A stretch of DNA of 64,000 bases from contig NZ_PPXQ01000003.1 of NCBI RefSeq assembly GCF_004798585.1, positions 124,001 to 188,000 of the forward strand, read 5' to 3'. The notes beneath the pieces are model-generated. The model searched no databases, had not been told where the DNA came from, and saw only the letters and a list, made by a program, of their open reading frames with translations. Each line of letters begins with the position of its first letter. Within the stretch, counting starts at the first letter, position 1. Source of the stretch: Massilia sp. Mn16-1_5 (GTDB taxonomy: Bacteria; Pseudomonadota; Gammaproteobacteria; Burkholderiales; Burkholderiaceae_D). Both the position numbers and the translations under genes were made by a program. Of the stretch, positions 1 to 7,163 are shown piece after piece.

Positions 1-286
1 GGATCAGCTGCAGGTAGCGCAGCCAGCTCGCCGCGCAGCCGGTCACCAGCACGCCCGCCAGCAGCAGCGCCATGCGCGGCCAGTCGGCGTGGCGCGGGAC
101 CAGGTGCTCGTCGATCAGGGCTTTACCCAGGATCGGGCCGATCACTTCTAGGAAGGCCGAGAGCATCAGCCACAGCGTGGCCAGCATCAGCTGGCGCCGG
201 TCGGGCCAGGCAGCGCGGCGTAGCAGCGAAGCGGCTTGCGTGACCTGGGCGCGGCCGGCTTTTTCGATGGTGTCAGGCTGCGTCAA
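1..286 (-). CDS. ABC exporter half-transporter, N-terminal part (MdlB-like), cut by window edge
   Basis: Only about the first 95 codons are inside the window, read leftward and running off position 1. Reading from a TTG at 286 gives a polar N-terminus followed by hydrophobic segments typical of the first membrane helices of an ABC exporter. The start overlaps the last 14 bases of the ABC half-transporter upstream, which implies translational coupling and a heterodimer. No ATG is available near the junction, so the TTG start is inferred. Because the upstream partner has a degenerate catalytic site, this subunit would be expected to carry the canonical Walker B glutamate, but that part lies outside the window. 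Confidence 0.7.
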   Translation of the reverse strand, partial: MTQPDTIEKAGRAQVTQAASLLRRAAWPDRRQLMLATLWLMLSAFLEVIGPILGKALIDEHLVPRHADWPRMALLLAGVLVTGCAASWLRYLQLI

Positions 287-2024
287 GGCTGGCCTCCAGT
301 TGTTGGTAGCGCCACTGGCTGGCATACCAGCCATCCAATGCGATGAGGGCGTCGTGGTCGCCCGATTCGACGATGCGGCCATCCTTCAGCACGACGATCA
401 GATCGGCGTTGACGACCGCCGACAGGCGGTGGCTGGCGATGATGGCCGTCAGTTCGGGGCGCGCGGCGCGCAGCTCGGCCAGGTGCTCGAGGATACGCGT
501 CTCGGTGCCGGTGTCGACTGCCGACAGGGCGTCGTCCAGCAGCAGCAGCGAACTTTCGGCCAGCAGCGAGCGGGCGATCGCCACGCGCTGGCGCTGGCCG
601 CCGGAAAGCGTGATGCCCTTTTCGCCGACCGGCGTGTCGTAACCGTGCGGGAAGCGCAGGATGTCGTCGTGGATGGCCGCCATGTCGGCCGCCTGCTCGA
701 CTTCCTTGCGGCTGGCGCCGGGGCGGGCGAGGGCGATGTTCTCGGCGATGCTGGCCGAGAACAGGAAGGATTCCTGCGGCACCCAGCTGGTGGCCGCGCG
801 CAGCGCATCGAGCTTATAGTTCTCCAAAGGGTGGCCGCCCCAGCTTACCGAACCCTGTTGCGGCGTGGCCTGGCGCAGCAGCACGCGCAGCAGGGTCGAC
901 TTGCCGGCGCCGGTCGGACCGACCAGGCCCAGCGTCATGCCGGGACGCAGCGCCACCGAGACGCCGTCGAGCGCCGGGCGCTCGGCGCCGCCGTAACTGA
1001 AGCGCACGTCGCGCAGCACCAGCGGCCCGTCCTCGATGTGGGTCAAGCTGCCTTCGTCTTCCACGGTGAGTGGCGCATCGAGCATCGGCTGCAGGCGCGC
1101 GAGACCCGCGCGGCCGCGTTCGATCAGGGACAGCACCCAGCCGGCCGCGAACATCGGCCAGATCAGCTGGCCGAGGTACATCGTGAAACTGGTGAGCGCG
1201 CCGATGGTGAGCTGGTTGTGCCAGACCAGATAGCCGCCCAATCCAAGGGTCAAGGTGCTCGCCGCGGTGAGGGTCAGGCCGACGGCCGGTTCATAGGCCG
1301 CTTCCCATTTCTGCGCACTCAGGCTGGCGTCGGCCGCCTTGCCGGCCAGTTCCGAGAACTGCTGGCTGCTGCGCGCTTCCAGGCCCAGCGCACGCACCGT
1401 GCGCACGCCGGACAGCGACTCCTGCACGTGGTCGTTCAGCGCCGAGAAACGTTTTAGCGAATCCGTTTCCGCCGTGTGGATGTGGCGCGAGATGTACCAG
1501 AAGGCCAGGCCCATGAGCGGAAAGGGCAGCAGCGCGATCAGGGCCAGGCGGTAGTCGACGCCGAGCAGCATCACGCCCAGTACCATCACCAGGGTGAGCG
1601 TACCGTCGAAGCCGGCCAGCATCGCTTCGCCGGCGGCCATCTCGATGGCGTCGATGTCGTTGGTGGCCAGCGCCATCAGGTCGCCGGTGCGCTGCTTCTG
1701 GTAGAAGGCAGGGCCCTGGTTCGACAGGCGCGCATACAGGCGCGTGCGCAGCTCGACGCCGAGGCGGTAGGCGGCCGAATACAGGCGGATGCGCCAGCTC
1801 ACGCGCAGCACGTAGATCGCCACGCCGAGGGCCAGCAGCTGGAGGATGCCGACGGTGAGATCCCGGCTGGAGAGACTGTGCGCGGCCAGGCCGTCGATCA
1901 TGGCGCCGACCTTGCGCGGTATCCAGACGGTGCAGATGGCGACGCCGATCAGCATCACCCCCGACGACGCATAGGCTTTCCAGTGGCGCAGCACGAAGCC
2001 GCCGACCAGGCTCGCTAAACTCAT
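273..2024 (-). CDS. ABC transporter ATP-binding/permease protein, MdlA-like half of a heterodimeric exporter
   Basis: The product is 583 aa: an exporter-type membrane domain (about residues 1-310) followed by a nucleotide-binding domain with Walker A GPTGAGKST, signature LSGGQ and Walker B LLLLDDALSAVD. The residue after the Walker B aspartate is Asp rather than the catalytic Glu. In MdlA and other heterodimeric exporters this marks the degenerate ATP site, so the neighbouring overlapping half-transporter is the likely partner. The start at 2024 is preferred over an upstream in-frame codon at 2057 because it follows AAGGAA and gives the usual length. The substrate (drug, lipid or peptide) cannot be told from sequence. 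The gene lies downstream of the phasin gene, separated by a terminator. Confidence 0.88.
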   Translation of the reverse strand: MSLASLVGGFVLRHWKAYASSGVMLIGVAICTVWIPRKVGAMIDGLAAHSLSSRDLTVGILQLLALGVAIYVLRVSWRIRLYSAAYRLGVELRTRLYARLSNQGPAFYQKQRTGDLMALATNDIDAIEMAAGEAMLAGFDGTLTLVMVLGVMLLGVDYRLALIALLPFPLMGLAFWYISRHIHTAETDSLKRFSALNDHVQESLSGVRTVRALGLEARSSQQFSELAGKAADASLSAQKWEAAYEPAVGLTLTAASTLTLGLGGYLVWHNQLTIGALTSFTMYLGQLIWPMFAAGWVLSLIERGRAGLARLQPMLDAPLTVEDEGSLTHIEDGPLVLRDVRFSYGGAERPALDGVSVALRPGMTLGLVGPTGAGKSTLLRVLLRQATPQQGSVSWGGHPLENYKLDALRAATSWVPQESFLFSASIAENIALARPGASRKEVEQAADMAAIHDDILRFPHGYDTPVGEKGITLSGGQRQRVAIARSLLAESSLLLLDDALSAVDTGTETRILEHLAELRAARPELTAIIASHRLSAVVNADLIVVLKDGRIVESGDHDALIALDGWYASQWRYQQLEASLDAA

Positions 2025-2055
2025 ATGATTCCTTGCGTTAGCGCCCGCGCAGCAC

Positions 2056-2083
2056 AAAAAAAGAAGGCGGGCCGAAGCCCGCC
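2056..2083 (-). terminator. Rho-independent terminator after the phasin gene
   Basis: On the minus strand, a 7-bp stem GGCGGGC/GCCCGCC closes a TTCG tetraloop and is followed directly by TTCTTTTTTT. It lies about 50 bases beyond the phasin stop codon and just upstream of the ABC exporter start, so it separates the two transcription units. Confidence 0.85.
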
Positions 2084-2130
2084 AGTTTACTGTCTTTAGG
2101 AGCGAGGCGCAGCGCGCCTCAGCTTACCGC

Positions 2131-2811
2131 TCAGGGCTGCTTGCGGCGCCCCTTGGTGCCGCGGATTTCCGTGACCTTGGTGGTGGCCGGGATCACGACC
2201 GGCGGCGTCGCATCGACCGGCTCGACCTTCGGCAGTTCGATCTCGACCGAGACTTCGACCGGAACGCTGGCAGCCACCGGGTGCGGCGGCGCGACCGGCA
2301 CGTCCAGCACTTCGCTGGCGGCCTTGGCGATGGCGGTCGGCTCTGCTTCCGGCTCGACGTCGGAGGTGACGACCGGGATGCTCTCGGCTACGGCTTCCGG
2401 CGCCGGTGCGGCCGGCGTGATGCTGGCCACCGCCGCGTCGACGGTTTGCTGCGCCGCAGCGGCATTTGCCGTGGTGATGGCGTTCAAGGCGTCGACGCTG
2501 TAGCTGCGCAGTGGCGCGGAGCCGGCGCCGGCGGCGACGCTGAACAGTTCGCGGCCGTAGTCGAAGAAGGTGCGCAGGTTGTGCTGGGATTGCGCGCCCA
2601 GGGCGAGCAGGTCGCGCGGGTCGCGCACCTCAAGCAGCTGGCGCAGGGCCTTCGAAGATTGTTCGATGGCGGTGCGCGACGCCTCGAACTGGAGCGCGAG
2701 GACGCGGCTGGTGCGGTCAAAGGCCTGGTCGCTGAAACTGCTCATCAGCTTGAATCCATTGTCGAGCTGGGCAAGGCGGGCTGCGGAGAACTGTTCTGGA
2801 AGTGAGGTCAT
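2131..2811 (-). CDS. Phasin family protein (polyhydroxyalkanoate granule-associated)
   Basis: This 226-aa protein has the N-terminal phasin_2 pattern: an amphipathic helical first 110 residues containing SAARLAQLDNGFKLM and FEASRTAIEQSSKALRQLL. A long Ala/Val/Pro/Glu-rich tail follows and ends in a basic RGTKGRRKQP. Phasins coat PHA granules and control their size and number. The start at 2811 follows AAGGAA with good spacing. An upstream in-frame ATG at 2871 would add 20 residues encoded by a short tandem repeat and has no clear ribosome binding site. No PHA synthase or depolymerase is in the window, so the role rests on family resemblance alone. Confidence 0.85.
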   Translation of the reverse strand: MTSLPEQFSAARLAQLDNGFKLMSSFSDQAFDRTSRVLALQFEASRTAIEQSSKALRQLLEVRDPRDLLALGAQSQHNLRTFFDYGRELFSVAAGAGSAPLRSYSVDALNAITTANAAAAQQTVDAAVASITPAAPAPEAVAESIPVVTSDVEPEAEPTAIAKAASEVLDVPVAPPHPVAASVPVEVSVEIELPKVEPVDATPPVVIPATTKVTEIRGTKGRRKQP

Positions 2812-2820
2812 CGGTATTTC

Positions 2821-2853
2821 CTTATCGTTCGGCTTATCGTTCGGCTTGTCGTT
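2821..2853. repeat. Short 12-bp tandem repeat in the phasin leader
   Basis: The unit CTTATCGTTCGG occurs at 2821-2832 and 2833-2844, followed by a diverged partial copy to 2853. It lies just upstream of the phasin ribosome binding site, so it is in the 5' leader if the 2811 start is right. If translation began at 2871 it would encode the repeat NDKP. Confidence 0.7.
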
Positions 2854-3028
2854 TATGGCGCACTGCAACATAACTAGTGTAGTGCCGTTCCGGAGCGCTG
2901 CAAAGCGAAATTTGCCGTTATGTCATCAGGGTAATATTGCGTTGCAGCACCGTTACAAATTGACACGCTAAACAACATCCCAAACGAAGCGAAATCGCTA
3001 CAATTGGTCGTTCTGAACAGGAGCGTCC

Positions 3029-4303
3029 ATGGATCTTGTCATTCGCAATGCCAGCTTGCCCGACGGCCGTCGCGGGATCGACATCGGGGTGTTGGATGGG
3101 CGCATCGCCGCCGTCGAGCCTGCCCTGTCCGCACAGGGCATACGCGAAATCGATGCCGGGGGCGACCTGGTCACGCCGCCTTTTGTGGACGCCCACTTCC
3201 ACATGGATTCCACGCTCAGCTACGGTTTGCCGCGCGTTAACGAATCCGGAACCTTGCTCGAAGGCATTGCGCTGTGGGGCGAACTCAAACCGCAGCTGGA
3301 GCAGGAAGCCTTGCTCGAACGAGCGTTGCATTATTGCGACTGGGCCGTCGCGCGCGGCCTGCTGGCGATCCGCACCCACGTCGACATCTGCGACGACCGC
3401 CTGCTGGCGGTGGAAGCCTTGCTCGAGGTGAAGCGCACGGTTGCGCCCTACCTCGACCTGCAGCTGGTGGCCTTTCCCCAGGATGGCCTGCTGCGCAGCC
3501 CGGGTGCCTTCGATAAGCTGAAGCGGGCGATCGCCATGGGCGTGGACGTGGTCGGCGGCATCCCCCATTTCGAACGCACCATGGCGCAGGGAGCGGAGTC
3601 GGTGCGCCTGCTGTGCGAGTTCGCGGCGGATAAGGGCCTGCGCGTGGACATGCATTGCGACGAGACCGACGATCCGCTCTCGCGCCACATCGAGACCCTC
3701 GCTTATGAAACCTGGCGCCTCGGCCTGCAAGGACGCGTCGCCGGCTCGCACTTGACCTCGATGCATTCGATGGACAACTACTATGTGAGCAAGCTGCTGC
3801 CCCTGATGAAGGAGTCGGGCGTGGCGGCGATCGCAAATCCATTAATTAACATCACCCTGCAGGGCCGCCACGACACGTATCCGAAGCGGCGCGGCATGAC
3901 GCGTGTGCCGGAACTGCTTGCGGCCGGCATCGACGTCGCCTTCGGCCACGACTGCGTGATGGACCCGTGGTACGGCCTCGGTTCCGGCGACATGCTGGAA
4001 GTGGCGCATATGGGCCTGCACGTGGCGCAGATGACGGGGCAGGAGGCCATGCGCCAGTGCTTCCTGGCCGTCACCGAGACGCCGGCGCGCATCCTCGGGC
4101 TGGAAGACTACGGCATCGCGCCCGGCTGCAACGCCGACTTCGTGCTGCTCGATGCGCGTGACCCCGTGGAGGCGATCCGCCTGCGTGCGGCGCGGCGTGC
4201 CGTGGTGCGGCGCGGGGCGGTGGTGGCCGAAGCGCCCCGTGCGGCCGCGCGCCTGAATCTGCCCGGACGGCCCGGCGCGGTCGATTTCCGTATCGAACGC
4301 TGA
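3029..4303 (+). CDS. codA: Cytosine deaminase (CodA-type amidohydrolase)
   Basis: The 424-aa product matches E. coli CodA in length and along its whole order of motifs. It has the metal-binding AHFHMD (His56, His58), RTHVDI, LVAFPQ, the HCDE segment with metal His and catalytic Glu, the SHLTSMHS segment, NITLQGRHDTYPKRRG and FGHDCVMDPWY with the metal Asp. The family deaminates cytosine to uracil and ammonia, and some members act on isoguanine or creatinine-like rings, so the exact substrate is open. The gene stands alone without a cytosine permease. The start has GAACAGGAGCG just upstream. Confidence 0.85.
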   Translation: MDLVIRNASLPDGRRGIDIGVLDGRIAAVEPALSAQGIREIDAGGDLVTPPFVDAHFHMDSTLSYGLPRVNESGTLLEGIALWGELKPQLEQEALLERALHYCDWAVARGLLAIRTHVDICDDRLLAVEALLEVKRTVAPYLDLQLVAFPQDGLLRSPGAFDKLKRAIAMGVDVVGGIPHFERTMAQGAESVRLLCEFAADKGLRVDMHCDETDDPLSRHIETLAYETWRLGLQGRVAGSHLTSMHSMDNYYVSKLLPLMKESGVAAIANPLINITLQGRHDTYPKRRGMTRVPELLAAGIDVAFGHDCVMDPWYGLGSGDMLEVAHMGLHVAQMTGQEAMRQCFLAVTETPARILGLEDYGIAPGCNADFVLLDARDPVEAIRLRAARRAVVRRGAVVAEAPRAAARLNLPGRPGAVDFRIER

Positions 4304-4366
4304 ACGCGCCGAGCCGAGTGCTAGAATCGCCAGCTTGTTTATCGATTCATCAAGTATTGAGCAGCC

Positions 4367-4891
4367 GTGAAAGACATCCAGATCCGTCCCGCCACCAGCG
4401 CCGATTTCGACGCCATGTGGCATATCTTCAGCGCCCACGTCAGCGCCGGCGAGACCTATCCCTTCGGTCCCGACGTCACGCGCGAAAACGCGCAGATGTA
4501 CTGGTTCGGGAACGGCGTAACCAGCCGCGTCGCCACGCTCGGCGACCGCGTGCTGGGCATGTACCGCGTGGTGCCGAACCAGCTTGGACGTGGAGGCCAC
4601 GTCGCCAACGCCTCCTACATGGTCAGCCCGGCGGCGCAGGGTGTCGGCGTGGGCCGCCTGCTCGGGGAGCACAGCCTCGAGGAAGCGCGCAGCCAGGGAT
4701 ACCTGGCGATGCAGTTCAACTACGTGGTCAGCACGAATACGGCGGCCGTCATGCTGTGGAAGAAGCTCGGCTTTTCCATCGTCGGCACGCTGCCGAAGGC
4801 GTTCCGCCACAGGCGCCTGGGCTTCGTCGATGCCTATGTCATGTATCAACTCTTGCAGGATCCCGACCACTGGCCGACCACTGACGAGTAA
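4367..4891 (+). CDS. GNAT family N-acetyltransferase
   Basis: A 174-aa protein with a single GNAT fold: IRPATSADFDAMWHIF at the N-terminus, and the acetyl-CoA pyrophosphate loop QGVGVGRLL following a strand ending SYMVSPAA. The C-terminal segment NTAAVMLWKKLGFSIVGTLP is typical of the family. It starts at GTG 4367; no ATG in frame gives a full domain. The acyl acceptor is unknown. The gene is single, between codA and a lipid kinase gene on the same strand, with a gap of about 100 bases on its downstream side. Confidence 0.85.
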   Translation: MKDIQIRPATSADFDAMWHIFSAHVSAGETYPFGPDVTRENAQMYWFGNGVTSRVATLGDRVLGMYRVVPNQLGRGGHVANASYMVSPAAQGVGVGRLLGEHSLEEARSQGYLAMQFNYVVSTNTAAVMLWKKLGFSIVGTLPKAFRHRRLGFVDAYVMYQLLQDPDHWPTTDE

Positions 4892-4989
4892 GACCGGTAT
4901 TTCCGTCAGGCTGCGGTGCAGCGTGGCGTTCTGTGCAATGGTAGGATGAGATTGTCAATTCGATCATCCTTGAGAGCAGCCTTACGTCC

Positions 4990-5946
4990 ATGTACTCCGC
5001 CGAACCCGGTCCGAACGCAGCCTTCTACGTCGTCATGAACGCCGGCTCCGGCCATTCCGAAACCGAACTGCGCAAGTCGACCATCCGTGACGTGCTGCAG
5101 GAAGCCGGCCGCACCTGCCATCTCGAAGTCGTCGACGATCCTTCCAAATTGGGCGAGATCGCACGCCACATGGCAAGGCAGGCGAAGGAAAACGAAGGCG
5201 TCGTGGTCGCAGCCGGCGGCGACGGCACCATCAACACCGTGGCGCACGAGGCGGTGCGGCAGGGCTGCCTGTTCGGCGTGCTGCCGCAGGGGACCTTCAA
5301 TTATTTCGGCCGCACCCATGGCATTCCCGAAGACCTGGCCGACGCCGTGCGCGCGCTGCTCGACGCGCGCGTCACGCCGGTCCAGATCGGGATGGTCAAC
5401 GACCGCATCTTCCTCGTCAACGCCAGCGTCGGCCTGTACCCGCAGCTGCTGGAAGCGCGCGAGCAGGACAAGCGCCAGTACGGGCGCAGCCGCTTCGTCG
5501 CGATTTTCTCGGCCCTGAAAACGGCGCTGGGACGCTACCGCCCCTTGCGCATTACGCTCGACACCGAGGGCATCACGCGCAAGCTGCGCACGCCGACGCT
5601 ATTCGTCGGCAACAATCGGCTGCAGATGGAGCAGGTGGGCATGGAACCGCTCACCGACGCCGTCGAGGACGGCGAACTGGCGGCCATCGCCCCGCGCTCG
5701 GTCGGCAAGCTCGCCATGCTCGGCCTGATGCTGCGCGGCGCACTGGGCCGCCTGGGCGAGGCCGAGAACGTGATCGCCTTTTCTTTCAAGCGCCTGACGG
5801 TGAAGCATGCGCGCCTGTCGCCGCGCAAACGCATCAAGGTCGCCACCGACGGCGAAGTCACGCACATGGACATGCCGCTCGAGTTCCGGGTGGTCGAGGG
5901 CCGGCTGAAACTGTTGAAGCCCTCCGCGTCGCCGGCCGCGGAGTAG
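4990..5946 (+). CDS. Diacylglycerol kinase family lipid kinase (YegS/DagK-like)
   Basis: The 318-aa protein carries the DAGK catalytic signature: the nucleotide-binding GGDGTIN with preceding VVVAAG, then GVLPQGTFNYFGRTHGIP, then LVNASVGLYPQLL and a C-terminal beta domain containing TDGEV. This family phosphorylates lipids such as diacylglycerol or phosphatidylglycerol; the substrate here is not readable. No membrane segment is obvious. The gene is followed 62 bases later by a glycerate kinase gene on the same strand, with its own ribosome binding site. Confidence 0.85.
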   Translation: MYSAEPGPNAAFYVVMNAGSGHSETELRKSTIRDVLQEAGRTCHLEVVDDPSKLGEIARHMARQAKENEGVVVAAGGDGTINTVAHEAVRQGCLFGVLPQGTFNYFGRTHGIPEDLADAVRALLDARVTPVQIGMVNDRIFLVNASVGLYPQLLEAREQDKRQYGRSRFVAIFSALKTALGRYRPLRITLDTEGITRKLRTPTLFVGNNRLQMEQVGMEPLTDAVEDGELAAIAPRSVGKLAMLGLMLRGALGRLGEAENVIAFSFKRLTVKHARLSPRKRIKVATDGEVTHMDMPLEFRVVEGRLKLLKPSASPAAE

Positions 5947-6008
5947 CGCAGCTGAGTTCTTTCTCCCGCCGGGTGCGCTATGATCGAGCGTCCATCCAGG
6001 AGAACACC

Positions 6009-7157
6009 ATGACGTCGTCGCGTGAACGCAAACCATTGCGGGTGCTGGTCGCCCCCGATTCCTTCAAGGGCAGCCTGCCGGCGAGCAGCGTGGCCGCCAG
6101 TATCGCCGCCGGCGTGCGCGGCGCCATCCCGGACGCGCTGGTGACCGAAGCGCCGATGGCCGATGGCGGCGAGGGTTCCGCCAGCGCCATCGCACAGGGT
6201 CTGGGCGGGAGCTGGCAGCAGGTCGCCGTGCAGGACGCCAACGGCCGCAGGATCGAGATGCCCTTCGCCGCCTGCACCAGCCCCGCGCTCGGCAGCTTCG
6301 CCGTCCTCGACGTCGCCGAGATCGTCGGCCTGCCGGCCGCCGTCGCGCCGCCAGGTGCGCGCAGCACGCGCGGCGTGGGGCAGGCGATCCGCGCGATCCA
6401 CGAACGGGGCTTTCGCACCATCGCGCTCGGCCTGGGCGGCTCGTCCACCAACGATGCCGGGGCCGGCCTGCTGGCCGAACTGGCTTTTATTTGCCGCGAT
6501 GCGGCCGGCCGCGAGCTCGATCCGGTCTTCGACAATCTGATGCAGGTGGATTCGGTGGAAAGAAGGCCGGGCAGCGAATGGCTGGCTGAACTCGCGCTGA
6601 TCGGCCTGACCGACGTGACCAGTCCCTTGAACGGCCCTGAAGGCGGGAGCATGATCTTCGGCCGCCAGAAAGGTTTCGGGGATCTCGCCCAGGCCGATGG
6701 CGTGCTGGCGCACTTCGCCGCCTGCTGCACGCGGCTGCTGGGCGAGGATCGTAGCCGCGCTGCAGGTGCCGGCGCCGCCGGCGGACTGGGCTTCGCCGTG
6801 ACGGTACTCGGCGGCAGCCTGCGGCCCGGCGCGCAATTCGTGCTCGAGGCGCACCGCCTGGTGCCGGGCGCAATCGACTACGACTGGGTCATCACGGGCG
6901 AAGGGCGCTCGGACGCGCAGACCCTGCTCGGCAAAGGCCCGGCCATGGTGGCGCGCCTGGCGCGCGACAGCGGCATCCCGGTGACGCTGCTCTCGGGCGC
7001 GGTCGAATTCGATCCGGCACTGGAAGCGGCCTTCGATGGCTGCCTGTCGATCCAGCCCGGGCCGGTGAGCCTGGAGTATGCGATGCAGAATGCCGGGACC
7101 TTGCTGCAGCAGACGGCCAGGCAGGTCGCCGCGCTCTTCATGAAGGCCCGCGGCTGA
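6009..7157 (+). CDS. Glycerate kinase, GarK/GlxK type
   Basis: The 382-aa product has the type-II glycerate kinase motifs: VLVAPDSFKGSL at the N-terminus, MADGGEG, LGLGGSSTNDAG, GAAGGLGFA and the C-terminal GEGRSDAQTLLGKGP. These enzymes phosphorylate D-glycerate to 2-phosphoglycerate. The start at 6009 follows AGGAGAA; an upstream in-frame start would only add twelve residues of non-family sequence. A second, unrelated glycerate kinase (TtuD/MOFRL type) lies at 32307 in the glyoxylate operon. This copy has no pathway neighbours, so it is probably a separately regulated enzyme. It is convergent with the glycosidase gene at 7164. Confidence 0.88.
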   Translation: MTSSRERKPLRVLVAPDSFKGSLPASSVAASIAAGVRGAIPDALVTEAPMADGGEGSASAIAQGLGGSWQQVAVQDANGRRIEMPFAACTSPALGSFAVLDVAEIVGLPAAVAPPGARSTRGVGQAIRAIHERGFRTIALGLGGSSTNDAGAGLLAELAFICRDAAGRELDPVFDNLMQVDSVERRPGSEWLAELALIGLTDVTSPLNGPEGGSMIFGRQKGFGDLAQADGVLAHFAACCTRLLGEDRSRAAGAGAAGGLGFAVTVLGGSLRPGAQFVLEAHRLVPGAIDYDWVITGEGRSDAQTLLGKGPAMVARLARDSGIPVTLLSGAVEFDPALEAAFDGCLSIQPGPVSLEYAMQNAGTLLQQTARQVAALFMKARG

Positions 7158-7163
7158 GCGGGT

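Noticed and set aside
2131..2871. Longer phasin start at 2871
   Set aside because: The extra 20 residues come from a tandem DNA repeat, and no ribosome binding site precedes the ATG, unlike the start at 2811.
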